From assembly GCA_937915755.1 (NCBI GenBank), contig CALGGR010000265.1:1-33560 (forward strand): a stretch of DNA of 33,560 nt, written 5' to 3'. Positions 1 through 9,300 of the stretch are shown here, one piece after another. Origin of the DNA: an uncultured Fretibacterium sp. Its GTDB lineage: Bacteria > Synergistota > Synergistia > Synergistales > Aminobacteriaceae. The notes beneath the pieces are model-generated. The model did not search any database. It had not been told where the DNA came from and was given only the letters and a program-made list of their open reading frames with translations. The position numbers and the translations under genes are program-made. Position 1 is the first letter of the stretch. Every line of letters begins with the position of its first letter.

Positions 1-193
1 CAAATTAAATTTCGGAGGATTATATCATGATTTCCGGAGATACTGAACAGGCTCTGAGAGGATATTGATAGAGACACACTATTAGCTGGCAGGTTTTTAT
101 GGAAAAAGTAAAAAGTTACTTCACATTATTGAGACTCTATGATATGATACTAAAATCAAAAGTAACAATTTTATAAAGAGGGCAGTAGCATAT

Positions 194-2302
194 ATGGTTG
201 GGCGAAGGTTTTGCACACTATTATTGGGAATGATGTTATTCTCAATGATGTTCTGTTCAGGAGGTTGTGGAGGAGGCAGTTCTAACTCTGTAACACAGAA
301 TCCCGGCACAAATCCTATAGTCTCGCCTGATCCCACTCCTAATCCGACCCCAATAACTTCACCTGACCCAGAACCTGAAACTCCGGTTGTTGGTCCATCT
401 CCTACAACAAGAAGAACAGTTGAGCAAATTATAGCAGACAAAGAAGATATAATTAATAATCCTATATGGATTGAGTTAACTTCATATAATGCTATAGCTT
501 CGACAATTTCTAGTGATCTTATCACTTTAGCAAAATCAAGACCTGAAATCACAGCAGAAAATCATCCAAGATGGAAAGGATTTATTTGTGGAGGGGGAAT
601 TGATATCTTTGACTGGATTGATGACGGTCAAATAACAGATACTCTCGATGCTGTTGAGAATTTTGTAGAATGGGGATTCAATGCAGTAAGAATTATGTGG
701 GGATTTTACACTACGAAGTTTTTTAATGACCTTGAAGCCTCAAAAGTAAATCTTAAAGTATTAAAGTATCTCGATCGCATTTTGGAGGTAGCAATTAAGA
801 ATGATATGCATCTTGATTTCACCTTTACAAATTGGCCGGGATTTTGGAATAGCTTGTGGGGAGACTATGAAGGAAGTCCTGAAGGATATGAACCTTATAA
901 ATCTTATGGGGAGTTCGATCTTTGGGTTAATCCTGCTAGGAAAGCGCGTTGTGTAGAAATGCTTAAAATGCTAGCTAGAAGGTATAAGGATGTCCCCAAC
1001 AGAAATTTCTCAATCTACATCATGTTTGAACCCGGTAATAACAGCAGATCGACAGGATTACCCGTACCTGAAGGAATAACAGACACTGTCATTGGAGAAA
1101 CGTTAGAGCTTTTTGTAAAGGCCATAAGAGAAGTAGATCCTAATCGCTTGATAGTATTTGAATCAAATCCTGATACATCATATCCTGACCCATATGAATC
1201 TCGTTTTTACGAAGACGGTAAAATGGCATTGGATTGCCATCATTTAATTCAGAGTTATGTAAAGGATAAGTACAGTAATATACTATTTGAGTATAATTAT
1301 TGTGTTAATCCTGTAGCATTCCATGGTATGAATGCCAATGAAAATGGTGAGAGCGGATATCAAAACGTAGATCACAATAATACAACTTCATCTGTTCCTC
1401 GACAATATCCAGTTACATTTTATGGTATTCCTCAATATAGTAATGGAGAAACGAGAGCTACAAAGATTTCAGGATTCTTACCTGATTCTACTAAAATAAG
1501 AATCCCGATAGTAAATGCATGGGGCGGTCTTATTATTATCAGGGCTGATGGAAATATCATTCATCAAGAAATCTTACCAAATGATACAGACTATTTATAC
1601 AATGCAGAACGCATAGGCTTCTTAATGAGTTACTATAATAGTGAAAAGACTATAGAAGTAGAAATCCCTAATAATACTACCGAAATCGCAATATCATGCG
1701 AAAATGGAGGAGCCTATAATATAGGAGGAATTGAGATTATATATCCTGAAAATTGTGCGGTAAATAAGTGGTATTATAAAACTACATATTCTGCATTCAC
1801 TGAAGGGAATCAAGACGACGCAGGTATATTCCAAAAATCAGTTCATTCAGTTCAAATTCCTATAGCATATAATGATGTTAATGAGGATGGAACTATTGAT
1901 ATTGAATTTGGAATTAGAGCACCTGTCGTAGAGTTAAAGTCGGATATGACATTTACAACTAATTATATGATAGGCAAATATGATACAGAACATATCAACA
2001 ATAGCGGGAAGAGAATTTTCAATATTAATAATGATAATCATCTAGTACTGAGGATTGAGTGTGCAAACTTTCAGTCAATGGAATGGGGAGCAATGACAAG
2101 ATATTATAAAGATTTTTATAGTATGTGTGAAGAGCAAGGGTTTGATGTCTTTATTAATGATTGGTATCTCGTTCAAAATCCATTTCAGTTCTGTGAAAAA
2201 AGTATTGTTAATCAGCCTCAAACACAGAATTATAGACAGTGGAAGCAGTTTAATATGCCTCTTCTTAACTTTATAAGGCAGAATCTACTTCATCAGAATT
2301 AG
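194..2302 (+). CDS. Secreted GH5-like (cellulase-type) glycoside hydrolase, probable lipoprotein
   Basis: A 702-aa protein with an N-terminal signal sequence; Cys25 after Ser-Gly-Gly is a plausible lipidation site. A Pro/Thr/Asp linker follows (about 33-72). From about 125 it reads like a GH5 (beta/alpha)8 glycosidase: NAVRIMWG with the conserved Arg166, a strand ending MFEPGN with candidate acid/base Glu279, DCHH near 348-350, and candidate nucleophile Glu622 in RIECANF followed by the W...Y...EEQGF...W pattern typical of the GH5 C-terminus. Residues about 405-520 look like a beta-sandwich carbohydrate-binding insertion inside the barrel. The usual Asn before the acid/base Glu is Phe here. 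It should cleave a beta-linked polysaccharide outside the cytoplasm; the substrate cannot be told. GAGGG at about 178-182 is the likely ribosome site. The gene is much more AT-rich than the surface-protein genes nearby, suggesting acquisition. Family call fairly sure, subfamily not. Confidence 0.72.
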   Translation: MVGRRFCTLLLGMMLFSMMFCSGGCGGGSSNSVTQNPGTNPIVSPDPTPNPTPITSPDPEPETPVVGPSPTTRRTVEQIIADKEDIINNPIWIELTSYNAIASTISSDLITLAKSRPEITAENHPRWKGFICGGGIDIFDWIDDGQITDTLDAVENFVEWGFNAVRIMWGFYTTKFFNDLEASKVNLKVLKYLDRILEVAIKNDMHLDFTFTNWPGFWNSLWGDYEGSPEGYEPYKSYGEFDLWVNPARKARCVEMLKMLARRYKDVPNRNFSIYIMFEPGNNSRSTGLPVPEGITDTVIGETLELFVKAIREVDPNRLIVFESNPDTSYPDPYESRFYEDGKMALDCHHLIQSYVKDKYSNILFEYNYCVNPVAFHGMNANENGESGYQNVDHNNTTSSVPRQYPVTFYGIPQYSNGETRATKISGFLPDSTKIRIPIVNAWGGLIIIRADGNIIHQEILPNDTDYLYNAERIGFLMSYYNSEKTIEVEIPNNTTEIAISCENGGAYNIGGIEIIYPENCAVNKWYYKTTYSAFTEGNQDDAGIFQKSVHSVQIPIAYNDVNEDGTIDIEFGIRAPVVELKSDMTFTTNYMIGKYDTEHINNSGKRIFNINNDNHLVLRIECANFQSMEWGAMTRYYKDFYSMCEEQGFDVFINDWYLVQNPFQFCEKSIVNQPQTQNYRQWKQFNMPLLNFIRQNLLHQN

Positions 2303-2305
2303 GAG

Positions 2306-2413
2306 ATGAATATGAGGGATATCATAATGTTCGCAACATGTTGGTATATTGGAGCTATTGTGGTGATAGCTACAAGCAGAGCAGAAGATAATGGATTTTC
2401 TCATAATCTCTAA
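2306..2413 (+). CDS. Possible 35-aa hydrophobic small protein
   Basis: A short reading frame starts 3 bases after the glycosidase stop. It encodes 35 residues: a short polar start, a hydrophobic core around FATCWYIGAIVVIAT, and a polar tail. The last codons of the glycosidase and the first bases after its stop (AGGAG) could serve as a ribosome site overlapping the start. It could be a one-helix membrane peptide, or simply the decayed start of whatever once joined the Ig-domain fragment that follows. No family recognised. Confidence 0.2.
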   Translation: MNMRDIIMFATCWYIGAIVVIATSRAEDNGFSHNL

Positions 2414-3126
2414 TTAGTCAGTACCACGGGCCTAGCGTACGTTCAGGCTTCAAGGTGAAGATTACAATATCAAACGGCGCTGGCGAGAAGTCAAAGTCCG
2501 TCAAGCTCACCGTCAAGGGCACAAAGCTAAAGATTACCACGAGTCTCCCGAATGCTACAGTGGGTCAGCCTTATAGCACCACTCTCTCTGCAACAAGAAG
2601 TGATCCAATCACATGGACAGCCAATAACCTTCCAGAAGGCCTCAGTCTTAATGGAGATACGATTTCTGGCACACCAACTGGAGCGGCAAAGTCCTACAAG
2701 GTGAAACTTGTTGCGACGAATCCTGTGGAGTCCGTCAAGAAGAGCGTAACACTCAAGGTTATCGAAGCATCTGACACACGGCTTCCTGTAATGTCTGAGG
2801 CAGACAAGGAATCATATACTTCTCCGGAGCTTCGAAACGTCACAAAATATAATGAGTATACTGTTGTTGCTGTACTTCCTGAGGTTTCTGTTGACGTTTC
2901 CGGAATGTATGACTTCGATGTTATTCTGAGCAATAATGCTTCAGAAGGCGCGGAGTTGCTTTATCTCTCAAATTCTGATGAACCTTCAGAAGATGACGAG
3001 ATCGTGGAGTTCTTCGACGATACCGGAGCTGAGACTTCCGTAGTTCCAGAAAGCCGAAACATCACTGTGTCGGTATGGCTCAATGAAGGAGTAACTTATT
3101 CGCCCCAAATCGCTGTGAAGAAATGA
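2407..3126 (+). pseudogene. Fragment of an Ig-like (He_PIG-type) surface protein, both ends missing
   Basis: The frame is open from 2407 with no convincing start; GTG at 2455 is possible but has no ribosome site and falls inside a beta-strand (FKVKITISNGAGE) typical of an Ig-like repeat. A complete Ig-like repeat follows: PNATVGQPYSTTL, then LPEGLSLNGDTISGTPTG. The last 100 or so residues (AVLPEVSV...ITVSVWLNEGVTYSP) resemble the module just before the anchor of the subtilase at 6320-9997 (AAILPEIST...VNVSAWLDADTTYAP). The protein then stops, without the Synerg-CTERM sorting signal that ends that relative. It looks like the tail of a large surface protein whose N-terminus was removed by recombination. 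Expression and export are doubtful because no signal peptide is present. Confidence 0.6.
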
Positions 3127-3421
3127 GATTATCTCTCCTTGTCAGAGCATATTTTGACGGTGCAATAACTTTCGTTTGAGCAAGAACAAGTGCTTCAGCA
3201 TGCCCACAGCGACTCCGTTCTCAAATTTCCGCCATTCCTCAATTCCTTGTCTTGGTCGTACTCCGTCAGAAACATTCTCTTAACCTATGCCATATCCTGC
3301 AACTGCTCAAAAATTCAGCATAAAAACACATTGACTTTTACTGATCTTAGAGTGTTAAATTCTACGAAAGCTTATTGAGCTAGAGTCGATCATTTTTCTT
3401 ACTATACAAAAATACAACTTA
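3127..3421. other. Intergenic stretch, no gene supported
   Basis: About 295 bases between the Ig-domain fragment and the parB-like gene. The short plus-strand frame here has no family resemblance and no ribosome site. On the minus strand, about 3193-3270 could read VKRMFLTEYDQDKELRN, reminiscent of the LTEYDEE segment of Rpn/PD-(D/E)XK family proteins, but it is interrupted by stops. At best it is a decayed remnant. Confidence 0.3.
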
Positions 3422-4258
3422 ATGTCGTATGAGGATATACTGGGCCAAACGACTCAGATAAAGAAAGTCCCGCTGACGGAGCTTTACGAGTTCACAAAGC
3501 ATCCATATCAAGTCCGTGAAGACAGGGAATTTGAAGAGCTTGTGCAAAGCATAAAGGAACACGGGGTTCTAACGCCATGGGTGGCTAGAGAAAGGGCTGA
3601 AGGCGGCTATGAGTTGATAAGCGGACACAGACGAAAGAGAGCCTGTGAGAAACTTGGGTTGAAGACAATATCAGTTATAGTCAAGGGTTTATCAGATGAT
3701 GAAGCTGCAATTCTGGTAGTGGACCCGAACGTTCAGCGGCGTAAGGTTTTTACGAGCGAAAAGGCGAAAGCGTATGCGCTCAAATATGAAGCGATGCGGC
3801 ATCAGGGGAGAATTGGCGGCTCAAGTCTTGAAGCGATGGGTGAGTTGATGGGAGAAAATGCCAAAAAGATACGGCGGTACATATGGCTTTCTCGTTTGAA
3901 GGATGAACTGCTGGAGAAAGTAGACACCAGACAGGTACCGTTTGTGGCTGGAGTAGAGCTTTCATTCCTAAGTCCAGGACAACAGGAAATAGTGATGGGA
4001 GCAATCGACAAAACTGGCTGTGGAAGAATTGACAGGCAGAAAGCACTGAAGCTGAAAGATGCGGCGAACAAGAATGTGTTGGACGAGAAGACAGCAGAAG
4101 AAATATTGCTGGTTAAGACAACGTTTGTGAGAGACATATCACTGGACACCAAGAAGCTGGAAGGGTATTTAGGTGAAGGCTTCGATAAAGGAAATGCTAT
4201 AAAGCTAATATTCGAGCTTCTGGATAAGTGGAAAGAAGAAACGGAGAGTAGAAGTTAA
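3422..4258 (+). CDS. ParB/RepB/Spo0J-family DNA-binding protein (orphan)
   Basis: 278 aa. Residues about 13-100 form the ParB N-terminal nucleotide-binding domain: VPLTEL, the HPYQVRED loop, SIKEHGVLTPWVAR, and GHRRKRA, which matches the Arg-rich CTP-binding motif of ParB-type CTPases. VDPNVQRR corresponds to the usual EANLQRR segment. Residues about 118-165 (MGELMGENAKKIRRYIWLSRL) fit the helix-turn-helix that reads a parS-type site. No ParA ATPase lies beside it. Plasmids and integrative conjugative elements often carry such ParB-like proteins of this length, so this is more likely an element remnant or accessory regulator than the chromosomal ParB. The domain assignment is firm; the role is not. 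No strong ribosome site is seen before the ATG. Confidence 0.75.
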   Translation: MSYEDILGQTTQIKKVPLTELYEFTKHPYQVREDREFEELVQSIKEHGVLTPWVARERAEGGYELISGHRRKRACEKLGLKTISVIVKGLSDDEAAILVVDPNVQRRKVFTSEKAKAYALKYEAMRHQGRIGGSSLEAMGELMGENAKKIRRYIWLSRLKDELLEKVDTRQVPFVAGVELSFLSPGQQEIVMGAIDKTGCGRIDRQKALKLKDAANKNVLDEKTAEEILLVKTTFVRDISLDTKKLEGYLGEGFDKGNAIKLIFELLDKWKEETESRS

Positions 4259-4490
4259 AGGCAGACGGATAATATCTTGGCAGCTGGCGACGAACATAAA
4301 GTAGGGGAGAACATTGCCAGGAGAGAATCGTCCTGAGCAGTACCCCCCATCACAAAGTTTGAAGTAGACCGTTTTTTATTATGCCCAAAGCCCGTTAACG
4401 CTGTTCAACCGTATGTAGACCAGAATTTGCCCTTGCCTTTGAACTCAGCATGAATTGCGTTTCAGTTAGTGTAAATACCCTGAATCAAGA

Positions 4491-5822
4491 TCATTCTTCA
4501 TATAACAGATACGGTCTTCGCTGTGTTTTGAAGGCTTCAATTTCCTCCTGCCAGCTATCCTTGATCTCGGCCGCGCTTTGCCCCATCTCGATCCGGCGGC
4601 GTACATCGTCGGTTCCCACCAGTTTATCAACCCAATAACGACCTTCCTTATCCGGTGTTCCCCAAAAAGGCACATCTGGTGCTGTTTCAGAGATTGCTTT
4701 GTACGCGCCTGCCAGATAATACAAATTGATCTGATTCTCCCATACCTCTGTCAGCGACACGCTCCGTAAATCAACGCCGTAGCAGGTTTCGTTCATAAAG
4801 GGCGGCTCAGTTGCTCCACTCATGGACACTGGTGTAAAAGAGAAGGCAAACCCCTCTACCCCTTTAAGGTATGGGCTTCCATACGCCTCAAAAGGAAATT
4901 CAGTGCCGCGTCCAACAGAGACCGCTGTGTTTTCAAAGAAGCAGGTTGAGGCATATAAATAGACTGCCCTCATATCTTTAATGTTGGGAGACGGATTGCG
5001 GATTAGCTTTGTCTTTGTCTGGTGGGTATAATTTTGACATGGAATGACTGTCAGATTACAGGCGTTCTTTCCTGCGGTCAGCCATCCTTCGCCATTGATC
5101 ATCTGAGCCAGCTCGCCCCAGGTCATACCATAGACCACAGGGATCGGCAGTTGTCCGACGCCAGATTTGTACGCATCCTTCAGAATAGGACCGTCTACAT
5201 AGAAGCCATTCGGATTCGGGCGGTCAAGAATAATAACTTCTTTCCCGGCTGAAGCACAGGCATCCATAAGGTAATACATGGAAATATAGTATGTATAATA
5301 CCGAAGTCCCACGTCCTGCATATCTACGATTAGTGCGTCAAATTTCCCCATATCTTCCGAAGACGGCGAATGTGTATTGTTGGCATAGAGCGATAATATA
5401 GGAATCCCGGTCTTCTCGTCTACGGAGTTATCAATATTTGCTCCGGCATCTTCCGTTCCTCTAAAGCCATGTTCAGGGGAAAAAATAGCCCTTACGTTGG
5501 CACCATGCCGAATCAGCGCATCAAGGATATGTTCCCCGTAGCTGATTTCGTTCCCATTCGCATCGAGACCGAAGTGAATCAGGTCTTGACGCTCATCTTT
5601 GGAAGAAGCCTCAGCTCCATATGTTACATCTCCTACAATGCCGGTGTGATTGGAGAAAAGTGCAACACGCTTACCTTCAAGGAGAGGCAAATAAGTATCA
5701 AACTGCTCATTGCCCAGAACCACATTGTTTTCCGTGTCCGAATGCCCGTTTGAGCTGCCTCCGCAGCCTGTCATGGGTAAAATAGATATGGCAACAAGCA
5801 GCCATAACATGATCTTATTCAT
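4491..5822 (-). CDS. namZ: DUF1343 / NamZ-type exo-beta-N-acetylmuramidase lipoprotein
   Basis: 443 aa. A lipoprotein signal peptide ends LPMTGC with Cys20, followed by Gly-Gly. The body carries the DUF1343 signatures: LLEGKRVALFSNHTG, IFSPEHGFRG (115-122), DAGANIDNSVDEKTGIPILSLY, FDALIVDMQDVGLRYYTY, and VIILDRPNPNGFYVDGP. Members of this family (YbbC of Bacillus, NamZ of Tannerella) remove N-acetylmuramic acid from the non-reducing ends of peptidoglycan fragments, so a cell-wall recycling or scavenging role outside the inner membrane is expected. A stretch at about 70-95 (EASSKDERQDLIHFGLDANG) looks like a small surface insertion. GAAGGGAG sits 8-10 bases before the ATG. The gene lies 48 bases downstream of the propeptide-like gene on the same strand and may be cotranscribed with it. 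Family firm; exact substrate inferred. Confidence 0.85.
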   Translation of the reverse strand: MNKIMLWLLVAISILPMTGCGGSSNGHSDTENNVVLGNEQFDTYLPLLEGKRVALFSNHTGIVGDVTYGAEASSKDERQDLIHFGLDANGNEISYGEHILDALIRHGANVRAIFSPEHGFRGTEDAGANIDNSVDEKTGIPILSLYANNTHSPSSEDMGKFDALIVDMQDVGLRYYTYYISMYYLMDACASAGKEVIILDRPNPNGFYVDGPILKDAYKSGVGQLPIPVVYGMTWGELAQMINGEGWLTAGKNACNLTVIPCQNYTHQTKTKLIRNPSPNIKDMRAVYLYASTCFFENTAVSVGRGTEFPFEAYGSPYLKGVEGFAFSFTPVSMSGATEPPFMNETCYGVDLRSVSLTEVWENQINLYYLAGAYKAISETAPDVPFWGTPDKEGRYWVDKLVGTDDVRRRIEMGQSAAEIKDSWQEEIEAFKTQRRPYLLYEE

Positions 5823-5870
5823 GTGAATTTCTCCCTTCGTAATTTTTTGCTTCTCTTTATTGCTCTAACC

Positions 5871-6239
5871 TCACTTCACGGGGCGTGGAAGTCCTACCTT
5901 CCTGTTGGGCGAGGCTGATACTACATTGGGGTCTGATTTCAGGTCGGAGGCGAGCTGTTCTGATGACTTCGAGTCTGAGGCCATGAACACAAATATATGT
6001 CCGTCCTTGTTCATAAGCGACAAAGAGTCGAATATGCTTACCACTTCAGCGCCAGCCGAATCCGCTGTGAGGGTTATATATTTGTACACCCTTCCGGATT
6101 TCAGGCTCTCTTTTGAGAGAGTCATACCCGCCGGAGTCTTGAGGACTGCGAGGACTTCACCCCTTTGATTTTCCGCGCCCCATGCTGAAATTGCTTGGAC
6201 TATGAGACATAATGCTAGGAATATACGCAATGCTTTCAT
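5871..6239 (-). CDS. Stand-alone subtilase-propeptide-like (I9-type) secreted protein
   Basis: 122 aa with a signal peptide (MKALRIFLALCLIVQAISAWG, cleavage near residue 21). The mature part parallels residues 22-113 of the subtilase encoded just upstream: GEVLAVLKTPAGMTLS against GDVIVVLRNDSGMSIS, VSIFDSLS against LETFDALS, HIFVFMASDS against KIFMLVHSDT, and LKSDPNVVSASPN against VRSNPNVIAASLN. The protein ends there, with no catalytic domain. It could be a dedicated inhibitor or folding chaperone for the protease, as propeptides of inhibitor family I9 can be, or the surviving head of a duplicated protease gene. A perfect AAGGAGG ribosome site argues for real translation. A terminator-like hairpin separates it from the protease gene, so it may be fed by read-through. 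Confidence 0.7.
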   Translation of the reverse strand: MKALRIFLALCLIVQAISAWGAENQRGEVLAVLKTPAGMTLSKESLKSGRVYKYITLTADSAGAEVVSIFDSLSLMNKDGHIFVFMASDSKSSEQLASDLKSDPNVVSASPNRKVGLPRPVK

Positions 6240-6273
6240 GATGTTGATTCCTCCTTAGTGATTTTGTCAGCAG

Positions 6274-6310
6274 AAAAATCCCCCATGCCATTAACTAGCA
6301 CAGGGGAGAT
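6274..6310 (-). terminator. Rho-independent terminator after the subtilase gene
   Basis: Read on the minus strand, a GC-rich arm (6298-6310, ATCTCCCC...) is followed by a 9-base loop and the matching arm (6278-6288, GCATGGGGGAT), then a T run (6274-6278). It sits 10 bases past the subtilase stop and upstream of the propeptide-like gene, so it should limit expression of the downstream genes. Confidence 0.65.
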
Positions 6311-6319
6311 TCTAACCGT

Positions 6320-9300
6320 TTAACGTGAAAATTTCCTGAAGATTACCGCGCAGAGTGCCAGCGCCAGAATCGAGAGGCCAGCGTTACAGCCGCCGGAACT
6401 TGACCCAACCCCCTCAATATCTTCGCGTGTCTCAACCGCCGATATTACCGGGGCATATGTCGTGTCAGCATCAAGCCATGCTGAGACGTTCACGATATGA
6501 TCCTCCGGGACTGTGAGCGTGATCCGCCCGTCAGAGTCCGTGAACAGCACGTCATCATCAGCATCATTCAGCGACAGAGCATCAACTTTCCCGTGAGTAA
6601 AAGCGTTCCACACAAGCGTCCAGCCTGTTGGCACATCAGCTGAGATTTCGACGTTTGCGAAACAGTCTATGCTCTCAGGAGTGTAGAAGGCCGAGTTGTT
6701 AGTGCTTATCTCAGGGAGTATTGCCGCAATCATTCCGCCTGAACTTGATATTGAGGCAAGCTCGACGGTTGTGAGTGATGATATGTCGCGTGGTTTTCCC
6801 GTGATGACGACTGTCTTGTGTTCAGACTCGGGCTTAACGTTCGGGGTAACTGGCGTCGGATTAACGTTCGGATTAACTGGCACAGGGCGAACGTCAGGGC
6901 TGTCGGGATTGACTGGTGAAACGCCTGCAATGTTCAGCGTGAAGGTCTTTGTGTCATAGCCGGCCTTGTTCTGAGCTTTCACCGTGAACACAAACGGGCC
7001 AGACTCTTTCGGCGTTCCGTAGAGATGGCCGTTCTGTGAGAGTGTGAGACCATTCGGCAGTTTGCCTTCTGAAACTGACCACACAACCGGGGCTGTGCCG
7101 TCCGAGCTGAGAGCCGTTGACGTGTAGACATTGCCGACTTTCCCGGCTGGAAGTGCTGATGCCATTATCGCCGGGGCTTTCCTGACTATGATGTAGTAAG
7201 TTTTATCGCTCCCCTCGCCTATGTCAGGTGATAATGTTGCTGTTACATACACTGAGTAACGTCCGGCGTATTTCGGGACTCCGATGAGATGGCCGGACGG
7301 TGAAATTGTGAGGTCAAGCGATTTGTCCGGGACTGCCGCCCACACAACAGGCACATCACTTCTGAGGCTGATTTTCGCGTCGTATGACACACCCACTACA
7401 GCGTCAGGAAGCACATGTGTCGTTATGGCTGAAGGCTCACGGACGTAGAAATCGAACGTTGCTTTGTCCTTGCCTCTGGAATTTTCCGCCGTTATCGTGA
7501 AGGTGTAATGCCCGGTCTTTGTCGGCTTGCCGTAAAGTATCGGGGTGCTGTCCTCGTAACGAATGCCAGTGCCTTCCGGGAGGTCTCCGCTTATGGTGAA
7601 CGTAATCGGCGCGCTTCCTTCAACAGGTACAGGATAGGAAAACTCGGTGCCGGCTTCGAGTCCGTTCCGTGAGAACAATATCCCGCCGTCAACAAACACA
7701 GGCTTGTTGTCCTCAACCTTGAACGGAATATCACGGCTTGAAGTCCCCGCGGCGTTCGAAGCAATGACTCTCAGCGTGAAATCCCCGGACTCTTCAGGCT
7801 TCCCGGAAATCCTGATGATGCTTTTCGTGAAGTTGTCGTCAGGGTCGTCAACAGCAAAGTCGAGTCCCTTGGGCAGTCCCTGAATATCCCATGAGATTGG
7901 ACGAGGCCCGTTAGCGCTGACACTGTTCTTTGCCGAGTAAGTCTTAGTCCCTGCGGCTGTACTCACCTCGTAGTAAGAAGTATAAGCCCTCCCAAGCACG
8001 GCAGGAGTAAGTGCTGTGTCATCGTTGTAGATTATCTCAGGAGTTTTCGCCTCGCTGATCCTGAGAGTGAACATCCCGCTGTCGCTGCCCGCGTCATTCG
8101 AGACTGTTACAGGGAGTGTGTACGTTCCAGCTTTGAGCGGCACGATTACGAACAACCCGGATGAAGGTTCGAAGTGAAACTTTAGCTCTGACAGAATATC
8201 GCGGCTTCCTAAGCTCCATGTCATAGGCCACGTTCCCGCTGAAGTCATGAGTGCTGTTATGCATTGAGTGTCTGCCACAATTGTGTCGAATGAGAGTGTA
8301 GTCCTGTCCAGAACAGGAGCAACAGCCTTGTCGATGCTGAGAGCCAGAACCAGCGAGCTTGAGCCGTAATCATTCGAGGCCGTAACAGTGAAGCTGAATG
8401 CGCCTGACTCTTTGGGAGTGCCTGAGATTCTCCCGTTTTTGTCGAACACGAGTCCTTCAGGCAGATCACAGTCAAGAGTCCACGTTATCGGCTGAGTCCC
8501 TGAGGCGTAAAACTCTGCCTTGTAACGCTGGCCAATTCCGCCGCCAGGGATATTAGCGTCAGTGATTACAGGGGGCATATCCTGAGACATTATCCCGGCC
8601 ATGAAGTTTATCGCGCCCCTGAGGTCAAGAAGTCCGTGAGCAGAAGTTCCGTCATCGCGCAGGTAATCTCCGTTCGCCCCGCCGAGTAACGCCGCCTTGA
8701 TCTGTGAGGCCGTAGCTTTCGGGAATATTGACCTGAGGAGTGTAGCCGCGCCCGTAACGTGGGGAGTCGCCATTGATGTGCCTGACTTATTGCCGTAAGG
8801 GTAAACCGTCGGGAGAACCGAGTAGCCTTTATCCTGCGAGAGACTCACAGGAAGCGTGCTGTATATGCGATGGCCCGGAGCAGCAATGTCGACATACTTC
8901 TGGCTGTAGTTGCTGAAAGATGCCCTTTCCAGAGTCTGATTCGCCGCCGCTACGCTTACCATGTTGTCGACGCTCAGGAAACTTACGGGATGTTCATAGA
9001 ATCCCTTGAGCCATTCCCGCGAGCCATTATAGAAACTGGATGACGGAGTCGGCCTGCCTACGTCGAGGGCTTCATTACCGGCCGCGACACTGATAATCAC
9101 CCTGTCAGTATCACTAATAGTCTTCAGGACAAGCCACAGGGGATCGTTCCCGGCGATTACTTCTTCAGGAGTCGTCGCGCCGAAACCGCCGACAGAATAA
9201 TTCACCGCCGCTATATTGAGATCGGGATTGTCTCTCAGAAGCCCGGCTATATAGTTGTAGCCCGCTATGATGTCCGCAGCTGCGCCGCCGTTGCCAGCAC

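Noticed and set aside
121..552. Minus-strand frame opposite the glycosidase start
   Set aside because: It is the shadow of the Pro/Thr/Ser linker; the Gly-Val-Ser-Gly run is an antisense effect and the plus-strand gene is well supported.
3190..3378. Plus-strand 62-aa frame
   Set aside because: No ribosome site, no family pattern, odd composition; the opposite strand is at best a decayed Rpn-like tail.
4259..4490. Possible insertion-sequence end with GTAGACC repeated about 50 bases apart
   Set aside because: Only a 7-base repeat is visible; no inverted end, target duplication or transposase gene supports an element.
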